A stretch of DNA of 64,000 nucleotides from Marinobacter sp. es.048 (GTDB taxonomy: Bacteria; Pseudomonadota; Gammaproteobacteria; Pseudomonadales; Oleiphilaceae): NCBI RefSeq assembly GCF_900188435.1, contig NZ_FYFA01000001.1:1302001-1366000 (forward strand). Direction: 5' to 3'. The translations under genes were made by a program, and so were the position numbers. The first letter of the stretch is position 1. Each line of letters starts with the position of its first letter. Below, one piece after another: positions 16,063 to 24,910 of the stretch. A model generated the notes under the pieces. The model had not been told where the DNA came from. It saw only the letters and a list, made by a program, of their open reading frames with translations, and did no database searches.

Positions 16063-17772
16063 ATGAAGAAAACCTTTCTGGCAGGCCTTGCGGCCCTGCT
16101 GATGCCGGCCCTCGGCTTGGCTGGTGAATACAACCTGACAGTGGATCGGGTTCAGATTGATACCGGCGAATTTATCAAAGAGGGCATTGGCTATAACGGG
16201 GAATCCCCGGGGCCCGTTCTGCGTTTCAAACAGGGCGAAGATGTGACCATCAATGTCACCAACAACCTCGACGAAATGACCTCTATCCATTGGCACGGAC
16301 TTATCCTGCCCTATCAGCAGGATGGCGTGCCCGGAATCAGTTTCCCGGGAATCCAGCCTGGTGAAACCTTTACCTATCGTTTTCCCATTCAACAGGCCGG
16401 CACTTACTGGTTTCATAGCCATTCCGGCTTCCAGGAGCCGGACGGCGCCTATGGTGCGATTGTTATCGAACCCGAGGGGCGTGAGCCGTTCCGCTATGAC
16501 CGTGAGTACGTGGTTCAGCTGACAGATAAACATCCTCACTCCGGTGACCGCATCATGCGCAACCTGAAAATGATGCCCGATTACTACAACCGTCAACAGC
16601 AGACCGTGGGCGAGTTCTTCTCGGATGCTTCCGAGCACGGTTTCATGAATACCCTGAAGGATCGTATGGACTGGGGCAGCATGCGCATGATGAAGGCGGA
16701 TGTTGAGGATTTGCAGGGATTTACGGCACTGATCAACGGCAAAGGCCCGGAGCAGAACTGGACCGGGATTTTCGAGCCCGGAGAAAGAATTCGGCTGCGT
16801 TTCATCAACTCCTCGGCGATGACCTACTTTGATATCCGTATTCCCGGCTTGAATATGACCGTGGTTCAGGCCGACGGCAACAATGTTCAGCCCGTCAATG
16901 TGGACGAATTCCGCATCGGCGTTGCGGAAACCTATGATGTCATCGTCCGTCCCCGGGATGAGCAGGCGTACACCATCTTTGCAGAGTCTATGGGCCGTTC
17001 CGGATTTGCCAGGGCAACTCTGGCTCCGGAAGAGGGTATGGAAGGCGTAGTGCCCGAATTGCGAGAGCCGGCGCGCCTGACCATGGCCGATATGGCTGGC
17101 ATGCACGGAATGGATCACGGAAGCATGGACATGGGCGGATCCGGTGATATGGCGGATATGGATCACTCTGCCATGGGAAGTATGGATCATTCAAACATGG
17201 CAGGTATGGATCACAGCGCCATGATGATGACTGAAGGTGGGGCCAGTGATCCGTTCTACGCCAAGGGTAGTGGTATTGTGCCTGTGGCCGCCAACGGTGG
17301 TAAGTTCCTCTCTTACGCAGACCTCAGGGCGCAGAATCCACTGTATGAAGACCGCGAGCCGACCCGCGAGATCGAACTCAAGCTTACCGGCAACATGGAG
17401 CGTTACACCTGGAGCATTAACGGCGTTAAATACGAAGATGCGGATCCCATCCGCCTCCAATATGGAGAGCGCGTACGCTTCAAATTCGTGAACGAAACCA
17501 TGATGACCCACCCCATGCATCTGCACGGCATGTGGTCCATCCTGGATGTGGGCGCCGATCAGTGGAACCCCATCAAGCACACCATCAGCGTCCAGCCCGG
17601 TACCACGGTGTATATGGAAACCGAAGTGGACGAGCCTGGACAGTGGGCCTTCCATTGCCACCTTTCCTATCACGCAGCTGCAGGCATGTTCCGGAAAGTG
17701 ATTGTCGAGGGCGGACCCGACACGACGCAGGCCAAAACCGACTCTGATGCTGGCAAGGGAGGTGAGGCATGA
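16063..17772 (+). CDS. copA: Multicopper oxidase CopA (copper resistance)
   Basis: A 569-residue periplasmic multicopper oxidase. Copper-site motifs are in place: HWHGL (site 1), WFHSHSGFQEPDG, then HPMHLHGMW and WAFHCHLSYHAAAGMFRKV at the C-terminus. A Met/His-rich stretch at about residues 343-385, with repeated MDH(G/S) units, is the CopA copper-loading region. The leader MKKTFLAGLAALLMPALGLA is Sec-like and lacks the twin arginines usual for CopA/CueO. The ribosome-binding site is weak (AAGAG). It overlaps copB by ATGA, so the two are translationally coupled. Confidence 0.93.
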   Translation: MKKTFLAGLAALLMPALGLAGEYNLTVDRVQIDTGEFIKEGIGYNGESPGPVLRFKQGEDVTINVTNNLDEMTSIHWHGLILPYQQDGVPGISFPGIQPGETFTYRFPIQQAGTYWFHSHSGFQEPDGAYGAIVIEPEGREPFRYDREYVVQLTDKHPHSGDRIMRNLKMMPDYYNRQQQTVGEFFSDASEHGFMNTLKDRMDWGSMRMMKADVEDLQGFTALINGKGPEQNWTGIFEPGERIRLRFINSSAMTYFDIRIPGLNMTVVQADGNNVQPVNVDEFRIGVAETYDVIVRPRDEQAYTIFAESMGRSGFARATLAPEEGMEGVVPELREPARLTMADMAGMHGMDHGSMDMGGSGDMADMDHSAMGSMDHSNMAGMDHSAMMMTEGGASDPFYAKGSGIVPVAANGGKFLSYADLRAQNPLYEDREPTREIELKLTGNMERYTWSINGVKYEDADPIRLQYGERVRFKFVNETMMTHPMHLHGMWSILDVGADQWNPIKHTISVQPGTTVYMETEVDEPGQWAFHCHLSYHAAAGMFRKVIVEGGPDTTQAKTDSDAGKGGEA

Positions 17773-18515
17773 GCTGTGTCCGAGTCATGACTCTGGGGCT
17801 CTTGAGTTCACTGCTGTTGCCGACCACGGCAGCAGCTCAGGAAATGATGGAGGACACCACCGCCCGGAAGCAGGCCCTGACAACCTGGGGCGTCCAGTTC
17901 GAGGAGTTCGAGTATCGTTACAGCGACGCCAATGAAGAGCTTGGTGTCTGGAACGCCGATATTTTCTACGGCACCGACAAATTGAGATTTCGGTGGCTGA
18001 CTAAGGGTGAGTACGAAATCGAGGAGCAGGCATATGAGAGTCTGGAAAACCAGCTGGTGGCACAGACTCCCATCTCCAAGTTCTTCGATGCCAAGGCAGG
18101 CATCCGATTCGATACCCCCGAGGGCCCGGATCGTACCTATGCTGTTCTTGGTCTTACCGGTCTGGCACCGCAGTGGTTTGAAGTGGATGCAAGCCTGTAC
18201 GTCAGTGACGAGGGCGACACCTCTGCCGAGTTCGATGCCGAGTACGAGCTGCTGTTGACCAATCACCTGATTCTCTCGGCGGCCCTCGATGCCACCGTGG
18301 CATTCAGTGAGGATCGGGAAATTGGCCTGGGCAAGGGACTGAGCTCCACCGAAACCGGCCTCAGGTTGAGTTACGACCTGATTGACCGGGCCTTCTCGCC
18401 ATACGTGGGTGTGGTGCATGAACGAAAATACGGCGATACCGCAGATCTGGCGGAAGCCGAGGGTGGAAGCACAGAAGACTGGTTTGCCGTGATTGGCGCG
18501 CGAATGGCCTTTTGA
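17769..18515 (+). CDS. copB: Outer-membrane copper resistance protein CopB
   Basis: A 248-residue protein with signal peptide (to about residue 23, AAAQ) and alternating beta-strand pattern ending in ...VIGARMAF, with the C-terminal Phe typical of outer-membrane barrels. The strands 'LRFRWLTKGEYEIEE' and 'PQWFEVDASLYVSDEGDTSAEFDAEYELLLTNHLIL' match CopB. It is shorter than classical CopB because the N-terminal Met/His-rich region is nearly absent. It overlaps copA by 4 bp. It probably works with CopA in keeping copper out of the cytoplasm. Confidence 0.9.
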   Translation: MSCVRVMTLGLLSSLLLPTTAAAQEMMEDTTARKQALTTWGVQFEEFEYRYSDANEELGVWNADIFYGTDKLRFRWLTKGEYEIEEQAYESLENQLVAQTPISKFFDAKAGIRFDTPEGPDRTYAVLGLTGLAPQWFEVDASLYVSDEGDTSAEFDAEYELLLTNHLILSAALDATVAFSEDREIGLGKGLSSTETGLRLSYDLIDRAFSPYVGVVHERKYGDTADLAEAEGGSTEDWFAVIGARMAF

Positions 18516-18590
18516 TCTTTCCTACTGTGGGTCCGGCTATGGCTCTGGACTCGCTTTCAGACTTTTGAAAAATGGATGGAGACGAGGACC

Positions 18591-18818
18591 ATGATGGGGA
18601 ACGACATGTTTGGCAATACCATGTGGGCAGGGCACTGGCTGTGGATGTTGGTCATAGCCATCGTAGTGGTGATCCCGGCATGGCGCATATGCCAGCGCGC
18701 GGGTTATCCGGGCTGGATGGGGATTCTCATACTTGTGCCGCTGGCAAATCTGTTTCTACTCTATTTTCTGGCGTTCGCGGCTTGGCCTGCGGACAAATCG
18801 AATGAACACAGGGAGTAG
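18591..18818 (+). CDS. Small inner-membrane protein of the copper cluster
   Basis: A 75-residue protein (80 if ATG 18576 is used; GAGG upstream favours 18591). It starts MMGNDMFGNTMWAGHWLWML and has two hydrophobic segments separated by RICQRAGYPGWMG. The second half resembles small DUF-type membrane proteins with a 'AGxPGWxxxIPxxN' pattern. The Met/His/Trp-rich start and position 75 bp after copB suggest a role with copper, but no function is known to me. Confidence 0.6.
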   Translation: MMGNDMFGNTMWAGHWLWMLVIAIVVVIPAWRICQRAGYPGWMGILILVPLANLFLLYFLAFAAWPADKSNEHRE

Positions 18819-18979
18819 GTTGTAAGGCAGGCGAAAGGAAAACGTCTTGGGCCTGTAGATGACACAGATCAACATGAGACTGCTTAAGGGCAAGTGATTG
18901 GCTATTTTTCAGCTTCGATTCAGTTTCATGGTCTTTACTCATGGTGATGCACATTGTTGCAGCCAATAAGGAGGATCTC

Positions 18980-19471
18980 ATGAACAGATTAAGTCGTTTC
19001 GTTGCCTGTTCCGTTTTTGTCGCTTTGCCTGCTATTGCCCTCGCTCAGGGCAATGCCGGGAAAATGCCCGGCGGTGGCATGATGAACCAGGAACAAATGC
19101 AGCAGATGAATGAAAATATGGCCCGCATGCAGGCAATGATGCAGGAAATGCGGAACGCTGATTCCAATGCTGAACGTCAGCGGCTGCGCCAACAGCACAT
19201 GGAGTACATGCAGGAGCATATGCAGATGATGCGTGGCGGCATGATGGGGCCAGGAATGATGGGCAACAATCAGAGCATGATGAATAATCAGGGAATGATG
19301 AATAACCAGGGGCAGGGCAAGAGGCAGCCTGGCAATGCTCAGGGGAATCGGTCCGGTGGTCCCGGGATGGATAGCGAGCAGCGCCTGGAAATGATGGAGA
19401 ACCGCATGAACCAGATGCAGCTCATGATGGAACAGATGCTCCAGCATCAGCGGCAACTGAACCAGAATTGA
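18980..19471 (+). CDS. Periplasmic Met/Gln-rich protein, probable metal-binding
   Basis: A 163-residue exported protein: signal peptide MNRLSRFVACSVFVALPAIA with cleavage near LAQG, then a low-complexity body very rich in Met, Gln and Asn (MMNQEQMQQMNENMARMQAMM; GGMMGPGMMGNNQSMMNNQG). The helical Met-rich pattern recalls periplasmic copper/silver binders, but no named family is clear. AAGGAGG directly precedes ATG 18980, which settles the start. It lies 161 bp after the small membrane protein and so may have its own promoter. Copper binding is an inference from composition and neighbours. Confidence 0.75.
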   Translation: MNRLSRFVACSVFVALPAIALAQGNAGKMPGGGMMNQEQMQQMNENMARMQAMMQEMRNADSNAERQRLRQQHMEYMQEHMQMMRGGMMGPGMMGNNQSMMNNQGMMNNQGQGKRQPGNAQGNRSGGPGMDSEQRLEMMENRMNQMQLMMEQMLQHQRQLNQN

Positions 19472-19549
19472 TCTCCGTCCCGCAACGGTAGCTTTGGTGT
19501 GGTAGCGTAAGGCCGCTTGTGGATTCTTTATGAATAAGCGGAGGCTTAC

Positions 19550-21169
19550 GTGCTGGAGCGGCTGCAACGCCGATTGGGACTGCAGACCATACCGGGGGTG
19601 TTTTTCACTTCGGCCGGGATAGCGACCTTTTTTGTCGCTTTGGCCGTCCCGTTTGATCAGGTCGTCGCAAACAGTTTCGAACTGCTCACTGGCTGGGTAG
19701 CCCGAAACCTTGGCTGGTTTTATATTCTCGCCGTCAGCGCCCTGCTGATATTTCTGCTTGGGCTAGCGGTCAGTCGTTATGGCAATATCCGTCTCGGCGC
19801 GGATGACAGCCGTCCTGATTATTCCAACCTGACCTGGTTCACCATGCTGTTCGCCGCGGGTATCGGCACTATACTCATGTTCTGGGGTGTGGCAGAGCCG
19901 GTGTCCCATTTTGCCAACCCGCCTTTTGAGGGCGTGAAGTCGGGGTCGGAGCGGGCGGCCAGTGATGCCATGACCATCGCGCTCTACCACTTTGGCCTGC
20001 ATACCTGGACCATCTTTGCCATGCCGGGGCTGGCGATAGGTTACTTCGCCTACCGTCACAACTTGCCCATGCGGATCAGCAGTCTGTTTTATCCTATCCT
20101 CGGAAAGCGCGCGTTTGGTCCCTGGGGTTGGGCCGTCGATGTCATAGCTGTCCTAGGCACTCTATTTGGTGTGGCAACCTCTCTGGGGCTCGGGACTCTG
20201 CAATTGAACAGTGGACTGAACTATCTGTTTGGGACGCCCTCCACCGGCGTGATTCAGGTCCTGCTTATCGCGGTCATCACCAGCATCGCGGCCACCTCGG
20301 TGGCCTTGGGTCTGGATAAGGGCGTTCGCCGGCTATCCCAGCTCAACATTTTACTGGCCATGGCCCTGCTTGCGTTTGTGCTTGCTGTCGGGCCCACGGT
20401 ATTTATTGCCGAGGGTATGGTTCAGGGCGTCGGGAACTATTTTGACGCGCTGCCGTGGCTGGCATTCTGGACCGAGACCTTTCGGGAGACTGACTGGCAA
20501 CGGCAGTGGACGCTGTTCTACTGGGCCTGGACTATCTCCTGGGCGCCCTATGTAGGCATTTTCATTGCCCGGATTTCCCGGGGTCGGACCATCCGCGAGT
20601 TTGTTGCGGGTGTGCTGTTTGCCCCCACGGCCTTTACGCTGGTGTGGTTCGGGATCTTCGGTTTATCGGCCATCCAGGTGGAAATGACGGGTCAGATTGC
20701 GCTGGCAGAGCAGGTGCAGCAGGATCCTTCCGTGGCAATTTTTGCCTTCCTTGAGGCTTTTCCGTTTGCCGACGTGGCATCTGCGCTAAGTGTTGTCATC
20801 ATCGTCATTTTCTTTACGACGTCGTCCGATTCTGCCTCCCTGGTAATCGATATGCTGACTCGCCGGGATGACCAACCGTCGCTGGTGCGCCAACGCATAT
20901 TTTGGGCGGCAGCGCAGGGGGTTATTGCTGCTACCCTTTTGCTGGCTGGCGGGCTGGACGCCTTGCAGAACGTGATTACCTCGCTGGGTTTGCCTTTCTG
21001 CATTTTGCTGATTTTCATGGCGGTGGCCCTTTTCAAGGCGCTTCGGGCAGATTATCGAGGCTACAGCATGAGCGAACTGGTTCGGGGACGGGCCTTCCCG
21101 GAGGTGGAAGCCATCCCCGAAACCACACAGGAGAAAGACTATGTATCGGAAACTGTTGATCGCAATTGA
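19550..21169 (+). CDS. BCCT-family transporter (betaine/choline/carnitine type)
   Basis: A 539-residue carrier with 12 membrane segments. It has the BCCT core 'WFTMLFAAGIGTILMFWGVAEPVSHF' (residues 95-120) and the Trp-rich substrate segment 'LFYWAWTISWAPYVGIFIARISRGRTIREF' (near 322-351). These carriers take up compatible solutes, which fits a marine host. The start is GTG 19550 with GGAGG 8 bp upstream. It overlaps the following Usp gene by 29 bp. The C-terminal tail is short, so it may not be a typical osmosensing BetP. Substrate is not determined. Confidence 0.9.
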   Translation: MLERLQRRLGLQTIPGVFFTSAGIATFFVALAVPFDQVVANSFELLTGWVARNLGWFYILAVSALLIFLLGLAVSRYGNIRLGADDSRPDYSNLTWFTMLFAAGIGTILMFWGVAEPVSHFANPPFEGVKSGSERAASDAMTIALYHFGLHTWTIFAMPGLAIGYFAYRHNLPMRISSLFYPILGKRAFGPWGWAVDVIAVLGTLFGVATSLGLGTLQLNSGLNYLFGTPSTGVIQVLLIAVITSIAATSVALGLDKGVRRLSQLNILLAMALLAFVLAVGPTVFIAEGMVQGVGNYFDALPWLAFWTETFRETDWQRQWTLFYWAWTISWAPYVGIFIARISRGRTIREFVAGVLFAPTAFTLVWFGIFGLSAIQVEMTGQIALAEQVQQDPSVAIFAFLEAFPFADVASALSVVIIVIFFTTSSDSASLVIDMLTRRDDQPSLVRQRIFWAAAQGVIAATLLLAGGLDALQNVITSLGLPFCILLIFMAVALFKALRADYRGYSMSELVRGRAFPEVEAIPETTQEKDYVSETVDRN

Positions 21170-21605
21170 TCCTGAGGACGACGGCGAGGGCAAGCGGGCC
21201 CTGGAGGCCGCCATGGATTTGCTGGCCGAAGATGGTGAACTCCACTTGGCCAGTGTCTACAGCCCCGGCGGCGCGGGGTTCTTCCCACATGTAACGGAGG
21301 AGTCTCCGGAGCAGAAAGAGGCCGAGGTCCGGGAAGTGCTGGATCTTCTCGTTCGAAAATATCTACCCCTGAACCGCAATGCGAGCCTTCATGTTGTTGC
21401 AGGAAACACGGGCGAAAAACTGGTGGGTCTGGCCGGTCAACTATGTGCCGACTTGCTGTTGCTTATATCCCGTGGCAGCAGCGGGCACTGGCCACTGCGC
21501 CGGGCCACTGTTGAGTACGTCTCGGTGAATGCCCCTTGTTCGGTACTGGTACTGCCGTCGCTGGAAAAGGCCGAGCCGGAGGCACGGGAAGAGCACAGCG
21601 ACTGA
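21141..21605 (+). CDS. Universal stress protein (UspA family)
   Basis: A 154-residue UspA-fold protein beginning MYRKLLIAIDPEDDGEGKRALE and containing the nucleotide-site end segment LLISRGSSGHWPLRRATVEYVSVNAPCSVLVLP. The start lies inside the BCCT gene (29-bp overlap) with AGGAGA upstream, so the two are translationally linked. Paired transporter-Usp genes are common; the Usp may modulate the carrier. It ends directly against the convergent photolyase gene. Confidence 0.88.
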   Translation: MYRKLLIAIDPEDDGEGKRALEAAMDLLAEDGELHLASVYSPGGAGFFPHVTEESPEQKEAEVREVLDLLVRKYLPLNRNASLHVVAGNTGEKLVGLAGQLCADLLLLISRGSSGHWPLRRATVEYVSVNAPCSVLVLPSLEKAEPEAREEHSD

Positions 21606-23123
21606 CTAGTCGAAGAGCGACAACTGATCAGAATGGGTTTCAGATTGCACTTTGGGTCGCTTCTGAACGAGACCTTTGCGGCTGCCATGGCGATTCAGAA
21701 CCCGCCGGGTTTCTTCCTGGCTGACCTGCTGCTTGCGAAAGTCGCCAACCGCCTTGCGAGCGACCCGGGCGGCCTGCTCGTGATCACACACCGGCGAGAT
21801 GTAGGTGTTGCCGCCGTAACGCTCTTTCTGGACCGGTGTCATCAACCAGGGTGTGTGGATCATTTCTCTGGGCACGCCGGCCAGTTCCGGTAGCCACTGC
21901 CGGATAAACTCACCGTCCGGGTCCAGTTTCTGGCTCTGCAACACCGGGTTGTAGATTCTCAAGGCGTTGATGCCGGTCAGGCCGGACTGCATCTGGGTCT
22001 GGGAGTAGTGAATGCCCGGCTCGAAATCGGTAAACAGCTGGGCAAGATGAAGGGCCGGATCGCGCCAGTGTAGCCACAGCTGATAGCTGGCGATTGCCAT
22101 CAGCATGGCCCTCATCCGGAAGTTGATCCAGCCGCTATGGCTGAGAGCGCGCATGCTGGCGTCCACCAGAGGCCAGCCGGTCTGGCCTTCCCGCCAGCGC
22201 TGCAGCCGTTCGGTATCATTGGGCCCCGCTTTCAGTGCCTCCATTTCACGGTGCATCGCCCGGAATTCCAGGTCCGGTTCGTCCTCCAGTTTCTGGATGA
22301 AGTGGCAGTGCCAGTGCAGCCGGGACCGGAAACTGGTCAGGCTTTTCTTTTTCCGGGGCAGGGTATTGCGGTGATTGCCGGTAGCCTTTGCCTGCTGGTA
22401 GATTTCCCTCAGGCTGACGGTGCCATAGGCGATATGGGGGCTCAGGCGCGAGCAGGCCCAGACCGCAGTATTCGGGCTGGAAATGTTGAACTGGTAGCCG
22501 ACGCAGCGGCGATCCAGGAAAGAGGCGAGAAGCTTTTCGCCTCTCGCACTGCCGCCAATCTGGCGGTCCGGACACTCATCAGGCACTGCGAAGCCCTGGC
22601 CAGTGTTGCCAGTGGAAACGGCCTGAAGGGTGGCCGATTTCGGGATTGCAGCCGGAGCCTCGAGCACTGGTTGCCGCATCAGCTCGGTCCAGGCCCTGTC
22701 CCAGACATCCCGGTCACTCAGGCGTCGAACCACACCGAACTGGTTCCACTCCCGGAATTCCACCTGGTTCTCCGAGCACCAGCCAATGACCGCCTTGTCA
22801 CGCTCGAAGGTCCATTGTCCGCCGGTTTCCTGATGGCAGAATATCCGGTTGATGCCGTGATGGGTCCGAAGCTGCTTCAGCGCATCGATTACTGACCCTC
22901 GCATCACCAGCAGCTGGCTACCGGCCTTTCGCAGCTGTCGATCCAGATCGTCCAGAGAGTCCCTGATAAACGCCCACTGTCGACCGCTGGTGTCCGGCAG
23001 TTGCCAGTACTCGTCCTCGATGACATACAGCGGTATCACCGATTCGTCCAGACTGGCTGCTGCCACAAGGGGTGCATGATCCCGGGTACGCAGATCGCGT
23101 TTGAACCAGACCAAGGTCGTCAT
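21606..23123 (-). CDS. Cryptochrome/deoxyribodipyrimidine photolyase family protein
   Basis: A 505-residue flavoprotein: N-terminal antenna domain (residues 1-130, opening [19 protein letters not shown]) and C-terminal FAD domain with '[34 protein letters not shown]' and '[13 protein letters not shown]'. It also has a tail ending QLSLFD. The spacing resembles a cryptochrome-like photolyase group more than classical PhrA. It may repair UV photoproducts or serve as a light sensor. It shares an ATGA overlap with the upstream DUF2256 gene, a pairing often seen for this group. Confidence 0.88.
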   Translation of the reverse strand: MTTLVWFKRDLRTRDHAPLVAAASLDESVIPLYVIEDEYWQLPDTSGRQWAFIRDSLDDLDRQLRKAGSQLLVMRGSVIDALKQLRTHHGINRIFCHQETGGQWTFERDKAVIGWCSENQVEFREWNQFGVVRRLSDRDVWDRAWTELMRQPVLEAPAAIPKSATLQAVSTGNTGQGFAVPDECPDRQIGGSARGEKLLASFLDRRCVGYQFNISSPNTAVWACSRLSPHIAYGTVSLREIYQQAKATGNHRNTLPRKKKSLTSFRSRLHWHCHFIQKLEDEPDLEFRAMHREMEALKAGPNDTERLQRWREGQTGWPLVDASMRALSHSGWINFRMRAMLMAIASYQLWLHWRDPALHLAQLFTDFEPGIHYSQTQMQSGLTGINALRIYNPVLQSQKLDPDGEFIRQWLPELAGVPREMIHTPWLMTPVQKERYGGNTYISPVCDHEQAARVARKAVGDFRKQQVSQEETRRVLNRHGSRKGLVQKRPKVQSETHSDQLSLFD

Positions 23124-23266
23124 GGCTGTGGATTCCTGTCTCGTCGGCAGCGTTCACTGCAATAGCGGACGTTGTCCCAGTCTTTCGCCCATTTTTTGCG
23201 CCAGGCAAAGGGGCGCTGGCAAACCGGGCAGATTTTCTCCGGGAGATTGAGTTTTTTGTGGGGCAC
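23120..23266 (-). CDS. DUF2256 zinc-ribbon-like small protein
   Basis: A 48-residue basic protein starting at GTG 23266 (GGAAG upstream; a stop lies in frame just before it, and no ATG is available). It has two cysteine pairs: C-x2-C in [16 protein letters not shown] and C-x3-C in [14 protein letters not shown], typical of DUF2256. The TGA stop overlaps the photolyase start codon, so translation is coupled. DUF2256 genes are frequent partners of cryptochrome/photolyase genes; the role is unknown. Confidence 0.85.
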   Translation of the reverse strand: MPHKKLNLPEKICPVCQRPFAWRKKWAKDWDNVRYCSERCRRDRNPQP

Positions 23267-23351
23267 CAGGCTCTTCCGTTCGGGATGTATGGCTTTCTAC
23301 GTCTGCCCCGCAGGGCGGGATCAACGCCCAGGGCGGCGCGAGGTACGGGAC

Positions 23352-23948
23352 TCAGGAGTTTGATTCCCGGGCAAGTTGGGCCAGATCTTCACTGATCTGC
23401 TCGGGCGACAGGCCGGGGCGTAGCAGCAGCCGGGCGTTGCCACTGCGATCGAACACATAAACGGCGCTGCTGTGGGAGACGTTGTAGTTGCCACTGGCGT
23501 CGGGCTTGTCGTAACCGAAGGTTGTTCGATAGCGTTTGGTGAGCTCTCGAAGCGCGGGCTCTTCCGCTGTCATGCCAACAACCCGATCACCGAAAAAATC
23601 CACGTAGCTGCCGAGGCGTTCCGGGGTATCCCTGCGCGGGTCAACGCTGACGAACAGGGTTGTTACATCGTCCCGGTACTCTTCGGGCAGTTGCCGAACG
23701 GACCGGCGAAGATCGGTCAGCGTGGTCGGACAAACATCCGGGCAGGAGGTGAAGCCGAAGTAGAGCAGCCGAATGGTGCCTCGTGAGTCAGCCGGGGTCA
23801 CGGTATTCCCATCGGTGCCCTCGAGCTTGAACTCAAGCTCGGGCATCAGGCCTGAGATGTCCTTGCCATGCCAGCCTTTTTCATTTCCGGCGCAGCCGGT
23901 GAACATCAGTGCCACGAAAATCAGCCAGAGTAGCCGTATTCTGCTCAT
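23352..23948 (-). CDS. SCO1/SenC-family copper chaperone lipoprotein
   Basis: A 198-residue lipoprotein (lipobox MFTGC, Cys19) with a thioredoxin-like domain. The Cu-binding motif TSCPDVCP and the distant histidine in NVSHSSAVYVF are both present. 'VDPRRDTPERL' is typical of SCO proteins. It delivers copper to cytochrome oxidase CuA or acts as a thiol reductase in the same path. It overlaps ctaG-like gene by 4 bp (ATGA), so the pair forms an oxidase-assembly operon. No oxidase structural genes lie in the window. Confidence 0.92.
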   Translation of the reverse strand: MSRIRLLWLIFVALMFTGCAGNEKGWHGKDISGLMPELEFKLEGTDGNTVTPADSRGTIRLLYFGFTSCPDVCPTTLTDLRRSVRQLPEEYRDDVTTLFVSVDPRRDTPERLGSYVDFFGDRVVGMTAEEPALRELTKRYRTTFGYDKPDASGNYNVSHSSAVYVFDRSGNARLLLRPGLSPEQISEDLAQLARESNS

Positions 23949-24784
23949 GCGTTACCTCCCGCCAGAGAGCGTCTTTTCGGGAATTTGCCATCTTCATGCA
24001 TGGCCCGGCGAAGCACAATCAGGATGCCTACGATGCTCATCATGGCCGGGGGAATCCAGGTCAGCAGGCCGCCCAGCAACTGGTCCGTTTCCGGAGGCAT
24101 GGGCCATGCCCGGCCGCAGACTTCGTAGACGTCATACACCATGCCCCTGGAAAACACGATCCAGGCGCCAAGAATCATCTGGGGTATCGCCACCAACGCC
24201 AGCAGCAGGATACGTTTTCCGTAGCCAAGCGCATTTGTGACTGCAGGACTGCGGGGATCGAAGATCAGCCACCAGAACAGCAGGCCATCCAGTAGCATGC
24301 TCCAGTTCATGATCCAGTAGAGCTGCCGGCTGAGCATGGCGTCAAAATGGATGGGCGGCCAGAGCCAGAAATAGATCAGCCCCACGAACAGAACCGAGGC
24401 GATGAGGGGTTGCTGCAGGATCCGGTAAATCCAGCCCAGCGGCTGCAGCCAGTAACGCACCGGCGGTGACATCTTCTGATACCAGAATCGCATCACGGGC
24501 AGCGGATTGGACAGCGCAATCAGAATGGGCCCCAGGTGGTGAAGAATCAGATGCTGCCCCCGATGGACGAAAAACATGTACTGGGAGTAGTAGTCAAAGC
24601 GGGTCTGCATCACTGCATAGCAGAGCATGACCCCGAGCGTAAAAGTGACGATCCGGCCCGATCCCGGCCGGTCTTGCTCTGGCATTCTCAGCAGCGCAAC
24701 ACCATAGAACCCGAGCACCAGCATGTAACTGAGCAGGGTCAGAGGCGAAAAATCGTAGGGCAGCAGGTAGCTCGATACTGGCAT
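23945..24784 (-). CDS. ctaG: Cytochrome c oxidase assembly factor CtaG (caa3 type)
   Basis: A 279-residue membrane protein with seven segments. It carries the caa3_CtaG marks 'VHRGQHLILHHLGPILIALSNP', 'YWIMNWSMLLDGLLFWWLI' and 'YGKRILLLALVAIPQMILGAWIVFS'. This Bacillus-type CtaG family helps assemble the copper centre of heme-copper oxidases. It is followed by the overlapping SCO gene. The two genes face away from the HAD gene, with a 126-bp gap holding no obvious site. Confidence 0.9.
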   Translation of the reverse strand: MPVSSYLLPYDFSPLTLLSYMLVLGFYGVALLRMPEQDRPGSGRIVTFTLGVMLCYAVMQTRFDYYSQYMFFVHRGQHLILHHLGPILIALSNPLPVMRFWYQKMSPPVRYWLQPLGWIYRILQQPLIASVLFVGLIYFWLWPPIHFDAMLSRQLYWIMNWSMLLDGLLFWWLIFDPRSPAVTNALGYGKRILLLALVAIPQMILGAWIVFSRGMVYDVYEVCGRAWPMPPETDQLLGGLLTWIPPAMMSIVGILIVLRRAMHEDGKFPKRRSLAGGNA

Positions 24785-24910
24785 GGATCAGACTCGATGC
24801 GTGCACGCAGTGGAAACCGGGTTTATCTTTCTTGTCAGTACCGTCGAGTTTTGCCGGCCCGGCGGCGGATTTCAAGGCCGGCTTCAGGAAACTTCTGATG
24901 GAGGCGGGGC

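Noticed and set aside
16057..17190. 377-codon minus-strand ORF opposite copA
   Set aside because: His-rich product is the complement of the Met/His codons of copA.
19080..19470. Short tandem repeats in the Met/Gln-rich gene as a DNA repeat array
   Set aside because: The repetition comes from Met/Asn/Gln codons in a translated low-complexity protein, not from a CRISPR or satellite.
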